Assembly: GCA_023055425.1 (NCBI GenBank) | Contig: JALGPY010000010.1 | Span: forward strand, 55,465,665-55,529,664 | Source: Linanthus parryae | Taxonomy: Eukaryota > Streptophyta > Magnoliopsida > Ericales > Polemoniaceae | Reading direction: 5' to 3' | Length of the DNA: 64,000 nt | In this document: positions 49,101 to 60,100 of the stretch, piece after piece | Layout of the letters: each line of letters begins with the position of its first letter | How positions within the stretch are numbered: the first letter of the stretch is position 1 | Notes under the pieces: generated by a model | The model's database searches: none | What the model was told of the DNA's origin: nothing | What the model saw: the letters and a program-made list of their open reading frames with translations, nothing else | Made by a program: the position numbers and the translations under genes

Positions 49101-52083
49101 TTCTAGTGGAATGAGCGAGGACTAGGTTATTATGGCCTATGCCCGAGGGATTATTCAATAGATAAAGATCAGTCGTTGTGTGTAGAGCCAGTGGTGTGAG
49201 TAGTTGATTGGTGGATATCTTGGTCGCGGTAGTGTAGTTGATGGATCTTGGTGCTGAGGGTGAGAGAAAAGTAGAGAAGCAGTCGAAGAGGGAGATAGAA
49301 AGAGGTGATATTGATTCTCGGAGTTGCGGGCCTTTTGAGTATAAACTGTCCCTAGAGAGAGTTGAGCTGCTTGAAGTGTAAATGTGTGAAGGTTACATCT
49401 CCTTCAAGGTTTGTAATGGTGAGAGAGTAAAGTTCATGCTGGATCTGTGGCGCTGAGAGTTCTCCACTTGTTGTTTTCCTGCACCTTGCACAAGAAGGTG
49501 GGTTCTGACAGATACCTGAGCATAATAAGAGTTGCTGTTCCTTAATCCATTAAGCTTGCATGGCTAGGAGGTTTAAAAGGAACAGTTTATACTGTTGCGT
49601 GGCTGATAGCCACCAAACATTTCCTTGTAACCTGGATTACATGGCACGGAAATAAGCAGGGAGATCGAGTTACATTTTGTTTCGTAGAAAGATGGTTGGG
49701 AACTTTGGATGCTGGATCTCCCTGAAACGTGTTCAAGGTTCCTTGTGCTCTGATGATAATAGATAATTTTGGTTGGCATATAGATTTGATGTATATGGAG
49801 AAATGAGGAACATATAATGACTTATTGGTTTCTTCATTGCAAGGTGGTAGCAGTTTGGTATAACTCAAGTTTGGGAACACATCTTATAGTTTCTCTGGAG
49901 AGAAGGAACCACATATGTTTTACGAAAGAACTTTAGCTACACCCGGAGAAGTTCCTTTACGAAATTGTTATCATATCAATTCCAGTTTTGGGATTTTTAA
50001 GTTCCCTATTAGATGAAGGGCTGGGACGAGTTAGTCTTTTTGACAAATCATAGTGATATCAACTTTGCCATATTGGGGATGGAATTTTTTCCTATAAGTC
50101 TATATAGATTAGTTGTTTTTGAAACAACTGTAAGGGTGCAATATTGGGGCTTGGATGTTACGTCTGAAGAGCACACATTATCTCCTTCTAGTAGGGAGTT
50201 CTTGGAACTTGATCTCTGGTCTTTCGTTCCGTCACGTGACAATTATCATTAAGGTTTCTCCGACGTTGTTGGGATTTGTGGTTATTGGTAGTAATTTGTA
50301 AACCGTAAATAGCTTTTGATGTTAGGGAAACTGCATGTAGGTTTTGAATTCAAATTGGAAATTTCAGTAGGTTTTCAGTAACAAATGGCAAATTGCAAGT
50401 GGGTTTAATTTTCCTAATCTATCCGTTTTTAGTAATGTCTCTATCAAACAAAGAATGTGGGTGCTGAGAACAAAGATCACTAAGTCGGGTTGATCCACAC
50501 TAAGACTGGTGGAGGCTACAGCCCCAGTCAGCTTCTTTTATTTATAATTCAGCCCCATAGAATTTATAGAATAGCCCCTATTATATATATATATATACAT
50601 ATATATATATTGCTCACGAGACATTATACTTCCGTTGAGTGACAGATCCCTACGGGGGAGTGAGGTTATACCCTGACAAACTTGAAAACTACCTCTTTTA
50701 AGTTTAGTTGCGTTTTCTTTCACCAAACGTTTTTTCTCATTGTTCCAAGAGAAAAATTCTTGATTTGGAAGATGAACTGGTTAAGGGAAGATCTATTTGT
50801 AGCGTCTCTCGCTAAAGTGTTTTTGACAGTGATATTATTGGAACTCTTTTACTTGGTTCTCTAGTGCTATCTGGTATTGTAATTTCGACCAATTCCCATA
50901 TGTGACGATTGTGCTGTTCCACAGGGTAACAAAAGGAGTGAAGGACTTACCAGGCAGCTTTCAGAACGCCACTAGCAGTTTGCCTTCGGGAAAATCCCTC
51001 ATGTACTTTGGCATATTCTTGGCGACCGGGGTCTTCTTTATTTTCATTGCGTTTACGATGTTCCTCCCTGTGATCGTGCTCCTGCCACAGAAGTTTGCTC
51101 TATGTTTCACTCTTGGGTCTGGTCTGATTGTTGGTTCATTCTTTGCTCTCAAGGGTCCAAAGAACCAGTTTGTGCATATGACATCACAGGAGGTAAAAAT
51201 ATATCAACATTTTAGGTTTACATTGCTGGAAGTTGTGTCAAGGGGGCCGGCCTAGGCTTGAACCGGCCTGTCCTGCACTAAAATGAGCCCGCCCCGCCCC
51301 CTCCAACACCCGAACCGGCCCAGACCCCTAATCCTTGGCCCGGCCTCCAACCTGGTGCAGTTCGACTTGGCCCCCTCCAACCCGGCCCGGTCCCCACCAG
51401 GCCGGTCACCCCCCACGGTACCATTTATTAATTTTTTATTAATGTGTGTGTGTGTGGGTGTGTGTATATAAATATTTAAATAATTATTTAATTAATATAT
51501 TAATAATATACTAGCCAGGCCCACCCAGCCCCCTCAACCTCAACCCCACAGGTTTTGGGCCCAGGACCGGTGGGGGTCAAGTTTTCCTACCCCTCAAACC
51601 GCCCCGCCCCAGCCCCTTCTTCCCCTCAACCCGCCCCCAGCCCGCCCCCCTCTCTCTCACAGCCCCCTCCAACCCGGCCCGCACTATTGACATCTTAAAG
51701 TTGACTTGAACTTTGTGAATATAATGGTTTCTCATCTCATTTTGTTCCGATTTTGTTTGTTGTTTTTTACCAGAGACTTCCTTTTACGTTGGGTTTCATT
51801 GTCACCATGGCTGGGACCATTTACGTTTCCATGGTGCTCCATAGCTACATTCTGTCCGTGCTCTTCTCTGTGCTTCAGGTACGGAACTCTTGCTTCCAAT
51901 GTTACCATCTTCTCTTTCGCCTTTTTACTAGAAAAATAGAGTTGATTTGGAATTGATGTTGAACTGTTGTAGGTTCTTGCACTAGCGTACTATTCACTAT
52001 CGTACTTCCCTGGCGGATCTACTGGGATGAAGTTCATGATGTCTGGCATTACTTCGTCTATTCTAAAATGCTTTGGCAGGTGA
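43182..52083 (+). CDS. SFT2-like (Got1/Sft2 family) vesicle transport protein, four exons, 227 aa
   Basis: Exons: 43182-43381, 50925-51192, 51774-51878, 51973-52083 (684 nt with the tga stop). All junctions are GT-AG: donors GTAAGTG, GTAAAA and GTACGG. Val67 is split; the later junctions are in phase 0. The product is a small Golgi/endosome membrane protein of the Sft2 family, involved in vesicle fusion with the Golgi (family knowledge). The N-terminus is hydrophilic (MQKWFSLSSS, a Pro run at 18-22, then SAVRSANDTV). Four membrane segments lie at about 92-118, 123-141, 160-178 and 181-203. The family feature KGPKNQ lies between the second and third, and the C-terminus is CFGR. Sequence and ending recall Arabidopsis At4g26550. 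The start at 43182 fits the family N-terminus; the upstream in-frame Met at 43068 lies in UTR-like sequence. Confidence 0.93.
43403..43425 (+). repeat. Poly(C) tract, 23 C
   Basis: Uninterrupted run 21 bases downstream of the first 5' splice site of the SFT2-like gene; the complementary strand is poly(G). Length may be uncertain in the assembly. Confidence 0.9.
44374..44581. repeat. Direct duplication of about 80-85 bp
   Basis: The units at about 44374-44453 and 44496-44581 share GTTAGTCACCTTTGTAACTA and, further on, CTGAATCAAGTTCATA and ATATCATGTT. They are diverged and separated by 42 bases. Confidence 0.7.
45175..45275. repeat. Two-copy tandem repeat, about 51-bp unit
   Basis: The units start at 45175 and 45226, each CATTGATAYAGTGTATC followed by a short palindrome (ATACGATAC or GTGCGATAC) and TGACAT. 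Confidence 0.75.
45535..46440. repeat. Degenerate palindromic repeat cluster interrupted by a MITE
   Basis: AGCCTTCATGAAGGCTAC-like words alternate with TTTAGGCTCCTTAG-like words at irregular spacing, both before 45780 and after 46100. The unit is about 40 bp but poorly preserved. The MITE at 45823-46089 splits the cluster. Confidence 0.5.
45823..46089. mobile_element. MITE with 33-bp terminal inverted repeats
   Basis: The left end ATACCACTCTGATTCTTC (45823-45855) is the inverse of 46057-46089 with one mismatch over 33 bases. It is 267 bp with no coding capacity. The flanks do not show a clean target duplication, so the superfamily is open. Confidence 0.8.
48039..48428. mobile_element. Candidate MITE, about 390 bp
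   Basis: Imperfect inverted ends: left GGGCCTCGTTTGTATTTTT; the right end, inverted, reads GGGGCATGTTTATTTTTCA. A GATTAGTAATCC-type word lies near the right end. The target duplication is not resolved and the boundaries are approximate. Confidence 0.4.
50581..50610. repeat. AT dinucleotide microsatellite
   Basis: Alternating TA with one CA interruption, in intron 1 of the SFT2-like gene. Confidence 0.85.
51238..51690. repeat. C/G-rich low-complexity block in intron 2 of SFT2-like gene
   Basis: CCCGCCCC and CCGGCCC words repeat through the block, broken by a short AT stretch with (TG)n at 51440-51466. The start (TGTCAAGGGGGCCGG) and inverted end (TGTCAATAGTGCGGGCC) are loosely alike, and resemble the ends of the element at 60012-60345. 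It may be a decayed transposon of the same type. Confidence 0.45.
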
Positions 52084-52904
52084 TTTGTATAATTTGTAGT
52101 TTGAAACCGGTTTTCTTTTTTTCGCCTTTTTCATACTCGGGAAAACCCATTGGAGCAGTTGAACTCTTATTTTTAGGTTACCAGAAGTCTCACAAGCTAA
52201 TAGGAGAAGTATATTTTTTTTGGCTTTTGCAGAGTAGATGTATTTTCAGCTTTTGACATTAGAACTTGTCTGTTCATAAAATTTTCCTTCCTAATATTTT
52301 GTTGAAATGCTGATAATTCATAGGTTCTATCCTCTTCTTTGGTACTTGTAGATGTGTCGTTTATGGTCCTTTCACATTCTATTTGGTAATGAACCTTTGA
52401 AGTGGTTTAGGTTTCAAATCGTGCTCAAGGCATCGTTATGCAGACCACAGTCGGCACTTATTTTCTACCCCCATGAAGTGGTAGGAAGAGTATAATAACA
52501 TGTGAAAGTAACACGCTTTCTCAAGATTTTGACTCCATTATTGACTACATTGATGTTACAACTTGTGTTTGAGGTAAGTCCAGGGCTCCTAAAGTTAAAG
52601 TCGACGAGTATTCTATTAACTTTGTGCGAAGTGTTTTGTCTTAGATAATCCCAAAAAGATGGTCTTTGGGATGCAAAAACCCTGAAATTAGGGAAAGAAG
52701 ATTAAGACGTCAACAATGTGATTAGGAGGGGACATCGATTTGACGTTTAGGTGGTAAGGCCAACAGGGCTGGTTTTAGTATGGATAGTCAGAAATCTTTC
52801 TTTTTTTCTTTTTGATAAACTGGAAAGTCAGAAATCAAAATGGTGGGTTGGTGCTAAGAAATACAAGGAAAAAGGCAAAACTATAATTCAACTGTTAATG
52901 GGTG

Positions 52905-52990
52905 TGTTTGGATGAGCTTAAATGGGACGAGAGTTGATTATTGGAACGAGTGGTTGATATGAGAATTCAAAAAAGGTCACTGTGAATATA
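52905..52990. mobile_element. Truncated MITE end related to 53958-54110
   Basis: Starts GGGTGTGTTTGGATGAGCTT, identical to the left end at 53958, and continues similarly for about 70 bases. No matching right end is seen. Confidence 0.55.
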
Positions 52991-53171
52991 TATGTATTTG
53001 TCAACAATTTCTGTTGTGGGTACAGAGTGCTGTGATTTGAAGTGAAATACAAACTCTTATATAATCCGTGGTGAGAGGTGCATGATTGCACTAAGTTAGT
53101 TGCATATCTCGGAAGTTAGGCGCATGATTTGAACTGGATTGATACAGTGATATATTCTCTCTCACTCACAG

Positions 53172-53350
53172 ACCTGGTTTGGATTGAAATTTACTGGGTT
53201 TATCATGGTTATTCGATTATTAGATAACCTATGCGTAGATACAATTATATCTTTTAATCTCAGCCGTACTTTCTTAAGAATCTTTTTCTTCACCTCAACA
53301 GGATATTCTTGAGGATCCATAATCCAACAATCACCCCGTCCAAACAAGGC
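53172..53350. mobile_element. Weak MITE candidate
   Basis: The left end ACCTGGTTTGGATT and the inverted right end GCCTTGTTTGGACG are similar. No target duplication is seen. Confidence 0.3.
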
Positions 53351-53957
53351 CGAGTCTCTCCGTTTTCTTTTTCCCTGTTCTTCGGAATAAAGAGTCTCTC
53401 CACTTTACTTGCACGAGCAAGAGTTTGGAAACTTTAGAGTCCATGATGATCAAATAAAGATGGGGGGTTAGGTACTTAATAGGTAAGGTATTAAAAAGAA
53501 CACATTCAGAAGAATGGTTCAACAAAAGAGATGCCTAATAATGCCCTTTATTTACTATTTTCTTAAATCTCACAATTAGCTCCCTCATCAGTCATCACCC
53601 CAATAAGTCTTCAACCTTTTCGCATTAATAAAAAAACAATCTGTCTCTCTCTCTGACAATAACTCTGCAAGAATTTTCACCAACATGGAGGGGGGTGTAG
53701 TAACATGGCACATTCATAAACTAGTACAATTTATCCTGAACAAATTAATCTTATAGAAACCCTCTTAAGCTCCAATCCTTTTTGTTTATATTTTCCATGG
53801 AGATGACCAAGTAGTTGCGTGATTGATTGTCATGTGACTGTAAGAACCAACCAAGTCTTCGCACAAAATCACACTCATGTGACCATGAGATCTTAAATCA
53901 CATCTAAATTCACAAATTGGTTTAGATCCCCACTTCTGACTACTCTTCACAATTATT

Positions 53958-54110
53958 GGGTGTGTTTGGATGAGCTTAAAGGAGGGGAGAGTTTACGAAA
54001 TTATTAGAATAAGTGAATGAGAGGAGAGTTTACGAGATTATTGGAATGAAGCCACTTGTTCTAATAATCTCGTGAACTCTCCTCTCATTTAAGCTCGTCC
54101 AAACACACTC
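53958..54110. mobile_element. MITE, 153 bp, with its right half tandemly duplicated
   Basis: The left end GGGTGTGTTTGGATGAGCTT and the inverted right end GAGTGTGTTTGGACGAGCTT differ at two bases, and ATT flanks both sides. From about 54030 the right half plus 36 bases of flank (to 54146) is repeated at 54148-54246. Confidence 0.7.
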
Positions 54111-54246
54111 ATTGTCATTAACTATCTCCTTTCTTCCTTATTCCATCGAGATTATTGGAATGAAGCCACTTATTCCAAAAATCTCGTAAACTCTCGTCTA
54201 TCCAAACACACCCATTGTCATTGATTATCTCCTTCCTTCCTTATTC
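54030..54246. repeat. Tandem duplication of MITE half plus flank
   Basis: The two units start GAGATTATTGGAATGAAGCC at about 54030 and 54148. Both end in a TCTCCTTYCTTCCTTATTCC stretch. The second has lost the AGCTC part of the MITE end. Confidence 0.75.
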
Positions 54247-55081
54247 CAACTTCTCCAAGACTATCAAATTATTTATTTCCTACACACACACATGTTGAGT
54301 AATAGAAGCTAAATTTTCCCACTCTGATCAACACAACTCATACTGAAACTAACAGCTTGATGTCAACAACTCGCTGAGCTGAATACGGTTATATTTATAA
54401 AACCATGAAGCTTGATCTACCTTCTGATATTATATACAAGATACTTTTGTTTCTTTGTGGATGATTTGATTGTGATTTGTGAATAAACCGTAATTAAAAA
54501 CTCCTAACGATAGCGTGATGTTGTCTCTTATTCCACTCAACACCATGTTCTTCTCGAAAGTATTTAATCCCTTTTTGTACAGCAAAGCCGTCCGACAACC
54601 TGACCAGATTTGCAGCTTATTAATAAAGAAACAAAGGCTAACTTTTTTACTTATTCTTCACCCTTTATTTTTCATTTTGGAAGGTAACTTATGTCTCATA
54701 TTCCATGTGCTCTTCACTGTTTTAATATTCACAACAGCTAAAATGCGGTTTCTGTTAGTAAAAATTCAGGAATTAATTCATCTTCTTATTCTTTCTTAGG
54801 TATAACAGATTCAGATCCCCAAGTAGAAAGACTAAACTAATCCCTGGTTTTCATTTAAATCTTTCCCCCGGATTAACTGGTTTTTGTCACAGTTATCGGT
54901 ATGTAGTGGCAGTACTGTAATAGTGGCGGCAAACAGAAGCCGTTAATTCTATTTACCTACACTGTTTAGTGGTACCAGTGACCGTCGCAACTGTTACATT
55001 AGCTACTGGTGGAAACATATTTCTCGACCTTTTTTAACTTCTCATATATCAAAATTTGCTTGAGAGATTTGAGTTGGAGAC

Positions 55082-55560
55082 TTTGGGTGGGTTTAGTAAG
55101 ATTTTATTTTTTTAGTTTTTAACTCTCTTTGGACTTTTAATCTGTTTCCAATTTTTCAGAAAGGTTTGGTATGAATTATTTTGTGCCAACTTTTGAATTC
55201 TGGCTTTTGGCTTTATAGTGTAAAACTGAGTTTTGAAAAAAGTTGGGGTTGGACTTTTTTTTCCCTTAAACAATCAAATGACCAATCTACCCATACTTTT
55301 TTTGTACTTACATACTACGACAACTAATTTGGCTTACCATAATTTTATTAATAAATATAAAAAGTGTAAAATGGTAATCTTCACTAACAAACAAAAGGTG
55401 CAGTCTTCCTCAAAAAAAAAAAAAAAAGGTGCAGTATCACTAATTTTTAACAGCATCAACTTTTTTCACCAAACACATACATCTGTTTTCATGAACTTCT
55501 TTGGCATGATTTTTTTTCACAACTAAAAAGTCCAAGAAGGCATACCAAACTCACCCTTTG
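55082..55560. mobile_element. Weak MITE-like region
   Basis: The left TTTGGGTGGGTTTAGTAAG and the inverted right AAAGGGTGAGTTTGGTATG are similar (about 13 of 19). It is AT-rich with no coding capacity. Boundaries are approximate. Confidence 0.35.
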
Positions 55561-56095
55561 TAGACTGATGCCTCTTCTGCCTTTTCCCGGACTTTGAATT
55601 TGAATCAATTTAAGTTCTAGTCAAATCTAGATAACTAGATTGTGAGGTTTTAGATTCGTATGCGACATGGACATGGTTGGTTTGGTTATAAATGCAGAGT
55701 AGCAGTAACAGCCTCTATTGTACTAGGAATAGTGTTTGCTACAGCTGATGAAACCAACCTTTTCATGCAAAAAGATAAAGAGAAAGGGTTAAAAAGCTGG
55801 TGAAGAAGATAACTAAAAATGGAGAAGCACAGACAGTTCATGTTCTTTAAGGAAGAATGGGAGAAGAAAACATTTACTTCTTCGCCAGGCATTTAAAGCT
55901 ACCACCATACGTGTGACAGTGACTACAAGCCGAAACTATTTTCAGCTCGGGTAACTGAAATTCAAAATTACCCGAACCTTTTTTCACCTTCATGGTGTAC
56001 TCTGCGGGAGAAGTATTACAGTCACTGCATTCATGTGCCGAAGCTGCTTCTTAAAAGGATGTACCTTGAATGCTTGACACCGACATTACACTTTG

Positions 56096-56304
56096 GTATC
56101 CTTGGAGCAAAAGGTGGATACAACCACCCTAGCTTCCCCTTTGACACCGCCCCAAGCCACCAGAGGGGTAAATCAGGTACATAGTGGCCTCACAGAAGGG
56201 GAGGGCCAATGCATGGCTCCCAAAAGGAGCCCACCTGTTAAGGGTGGAACTCACACACTGCGGCAACCATGACTTGAACTTTGCACCCGAGTACCCAACT
56301 GTGC
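56096..56304 (-). mobile_element. SINE-like candidate
   Basis: On the minus strand TAGCACAGTTGG (56295-56306) fits the RNA polymerase III A box. GTTCAAGTC, just downstream, fits the B box. TACACTTTG occurs on both sides (56087-56095 and 56305-56313). Against this, the boxes are only about 15 bases apart and the right-hand repeat overlaps the A box, so either the boundary or the assignment may be wrong. No poly(A) tail. Confidence 0.4.
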
Positions 56305-57108
56305 TACACTTTGTAACCTGAATGTTAGGTGAGGGCTCAAGGACCGGATAGGAATCCGATAAAAAATTATACGTATTAGTTACCCAATTAGGCTCATATT
56401 TTATTTTTCCTGTTATGTTGAATTACATCTTGGCTGTTCGTTATTGTACAATAAATTCCTTTCCACACCGATAACAAAGCTCTAATGGTAAAATATCTTG
56501 TGTTGGACACGATTACTGAAATCTCTGTCTGATACAAATTTTGCCGAACAATTTGTTTTAACACATTGAATTTTCAAGAAGAAAGTAAAGTGAATGTAGC
56601 AGTCAATTGTACCATAAGAACAGAAGTTTGATGTGCAAAAATAGTTGGAAAATGTAGAGATCATCAAAGAGCTACCTCAAAAAATGGGCAAGAGAAATAA
56701 CATCTAGCTCTTAAAGAGAAGCATGGGGGTGAGACAAATAGGAATATCTTGGCACTAACTTCCTGAATATACATTGAATTCAAGAGAACTACCATATTTA
56801 GTACCTTCTGACAGTGACTTTTCAAACAAAGGAAGAAGAAGAAAAAAAACTACTTTCACCCAGAAAAGCAAATCTCAAATTCCCAACCTGTTTTGACAGC
56901 AGAAAAAAAAAAAAATAAATAAAAAAAATATTAAACCCATAAACAGACCCTTAGTTTAATCATTAATCAAGTTTAGATACTATAATAATAGGAATGAGAA
57001 GGGTGTTTAATTGGATCCAGATCTTCTGCTTCTTTTCTTCTATAAACAAAACATGGGTTTCCTAACCTCAACAATCCCAAAGCTCTGAATCCATCACCTC
57101 TCCTAGCA

Positions 57109-60100
57109 ATGCCTCCTTCCCTAAGGAACCTCTTCCCTTCTCTCCCCATTGTCTTCTCCTTCTTTGCCATATTTTTATCCGTTTTTCATTCTTGTTACTC
57201 CATTGATGTACAGAGCCAAGCTCTTTTAGCATGGAAAACCACCTTGAACAGTTCATCCGATGTCCTCAGTTCATGGAATTCCTCCGAACAGAGCCCTTGC
57301 AAATGGTTTGGGATTCAGTGCAATCCCAACGGAGAAGTGGTGGAGATAAATTTGAAATCAGTCGATTTGCAAGGACCGTTGCCTTCAAATCTCCAACCTC
57401 TCAAGTCACTCAACACCGTTATTCTTTCCTCAAGCAATCTCACTGGTCCAATCCCAAGGGAATTCGGAGATTACACAGCGATGACATTCCTCGACTTGAG
57501 CGACAACTCTATCACAGGAGAAATCCCAAAAGAGTTATGCAGGCTAAGGAGGTTAAAAACTTTGTCACTCAGCACGAACTTTCTAGAAGGCGAAATCCCA
57601 CCAGAGATTGGGAATTTGACGAATTTGGTCTCCTTCACGCTCTACGACAACCAATTAAGCGGCGGTATTCCAAAGAGCATTGGAATGTTGTCGCGGATGG
57701 AGGTTTTTCGCGCCGGTGGAAACCAGAATCTTATTGGAAAAATTCCATGGGAGATTGGTAACTGCACTGAATTGGTCATGTTTGGCCTAGCTGAAACCAG
57801 CATTTCTGGGGAAATCCCTTCTTCAATTGGGAAGCTCAAGAGGCTTCAGACACTAGCTCTCTACACAGCTCTATTATCAGGTCCTATTCCGGAGGAAATT
57901 GGGAGCTGTAGTGAACTGCAGAACCTGTATTTGTACCAAAACTCGATATCAGGATCAATCCCAAAGCGAATTGGGGAGCTGAAGAGGTTACAGAGTCTTC
58001 TCCTGTGGCAGAACAACATAGTTGGGACTATCCCTTTCGAACTGGGACGCTGCGGAGATCTCACTGTCATCGATTTCTCAGAAAATCAACTCTTCGGAGG
58101 AATACCCGCGAGTTTCGGCGATCTTTCGCGTCTCCAGGAGCTTCAGCTGAGTGTTAACAAACTATCAGGTACCATACCTCATGAACTCGCGAAATGCACA
58201 TCTTTGAATCACTTGGAATTCGATAACAATGAAATTGGTGGCGAAATTCCTGAAGAATTGGGGAATCTTAAGAGGTTAACGATCTTTTTCGCTTGGCAGA
58301 ATAATTTAACCGGTAGGATTCCTGAATCTTTGTCCCAATGTGAGAATCTCCAAGCTCTTGACCTTTCTCATAACAACCTGTTTGGTTCCATCCCCAAACA
58401 GATTTTTTCACTGCAAAACCTCACCAAAATCTTGCTTCTCTCGAATGGTTTATCGGGTTTTGTACCGCCCGATATAGGAAATTGTACTAATCTGTATAGA
58501 TTCCGCGTAAACGATAATAGGCTTTCGGGTGCTATTCCATTGGAGATTGGAAATCTGAAGGGTTTGAACTTCCTTGATATGAGCAAGAACAGGTTTTTGG
58601 GAGGAATCCCTTATTCTATTTCTGGGTGTCAGAGTCTTGAGTTTCTTGATCTGCATTCAAATGGACTCACTGGTTCTCTGCCTAGTGATCTTCCCAAAAC
58701 CCTACAGTTAGTGGACTTTTCAGACAATAGGCTTGTGGGTTCACTGAGTCCCAGTGTGGGTTCATTAACTGAATTAACTAAGCTCAATCTTGGGAGGAAC
58801 CAGCTCTCTGGCAGCGTCCCGCCAGAGATCTTCTCCTGCAGCAAGCTTCAGCTCTTGGATCTCGGCGACAACGGGTTCTCCGGCGAGATCCCGAAAGAAT
58901 TGGGGCAAATCCCATCGCTGGAGATCTCTCTCAATCTCAGCCACAACGCGTTCTCTGGCGAAATCCCACCTGAATTCTCTGGCCTCACCAAGTTAGCAGT
59001 CCTTGATCTCTCCCACAACAACCTCGCCGGAAGCTTGAACACCCTCACCGCTCTCCAGAACCTGGTTTCGTTGAATGTCTCGTTCAATGACTTCTCCGGT
59101 GAAGTACCTAACACCCCTTTCTTCCACAATCTCCCAAACAGTGACCTCACCGGAAACAGGGCACTGTACGTCTCCGGCGGGGTTGTTACTCCGGCGGACA
59201 AGGCGGCAAGTATGGCGCATGCCAGGTCAGCAATGAGGCTTGCCATGTTTATCCTCCTCGGCGCCAGCGGTGTACTAGTCCTCCTAGCTGTCTACGTGAT
59301 AGTGCGGGCCCGTTTTTGGGAAAGCGGGCCCGAACAACCGGAGACTACTTGGGAACTTACACTTTACCAAAAGATGGACTTGTCTATAGATGACATTGTG
59401 AGAAACTTGTTATCAGCAAATGTGATTGGAACTGGAAGCTCTGGAGTGGTCTACAAAGTCACGATCCCTAGTGGCGAAACCCTAGCCGTGAAGAAAATGT
59501 GGTCATCGTCGTCGTCAGAGGAAAAATCGGGAGCTTTCGGTTCGGAGATCCGGACTTTGGGTTCGATCAGGCACCGGAACATTGTCCGATTACTCGGATG
59601 GGGGAGTAATCGGTCGATGAAGTTGCTGTTTTATGATTATCTTTGTAATGGAAGCTTGAGTTCACTTCTTCATGGAGATGCCAAAGGAGCAGCTGAATGG
59701 GAGGTTAGGTTTGGGATTGTTTTGGGGATTGGACATGCACTGGGCTATTTACACCATGACTGTGTGCCTCCAATCTTACATGGTGATGTGAAAACCATGA
59801 ATGTGTTGTTGGGTCCAAATCTTGAACCATATTTGGCTGATTTTGGGCTAGCCAGACTTGTCACTGGCTCTGATCATGGTGATGAAAATGGTGATACTAG
59901 TGATGGTTCCAAGCAAAGCCAGGCACCTCTTCTTGCTGGTTCCTATGGCTACATGGCTCCAGGTAAATTTGCAAAACTGATACTAAAATTTATATATTGG
60001 AATAATATCATAGAGCTGTAATTTCGGTTAAACGAAACCAAACCGGCCCGAGATTCCTAGAACCGATCAGGTTCGTTCGGTTCGGGCTCGGTTACGATTA

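Larger units (their letters stand above)
43382..50924 (+). other. Intron 1 of SFT2-like gene (7.5 kb)
   Basis: Bounded by GTAAGTG and TTCCACAG. It holds a 23-base poly(C) run, local duplications and at least one MITE. Between 46440 and 48030, and between 48430 and 50580, I see no gene or complete element. A MULE-like left end near 48620 has no partner. Confidence 0.85.
52084..57108. other. Intergenic region between SFT2-like and receptor kinase genes
   Basis: Contains the SFT2-like 3' UTR, MITE copies and a SINE candidate listed separately, and the receptor kinase promoter. No further gene is supported. A weak TATAAAC at about 57041 sits 68 bases before the kinase start codon. Confidence 0.6.

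Noticed and set aside
57053..57088. 11-codon upstream ORF before the receptor kinase
   Set aside because: It lies about 12 bases after the only TATA-like word, so it is probably upstream of the transcript start.
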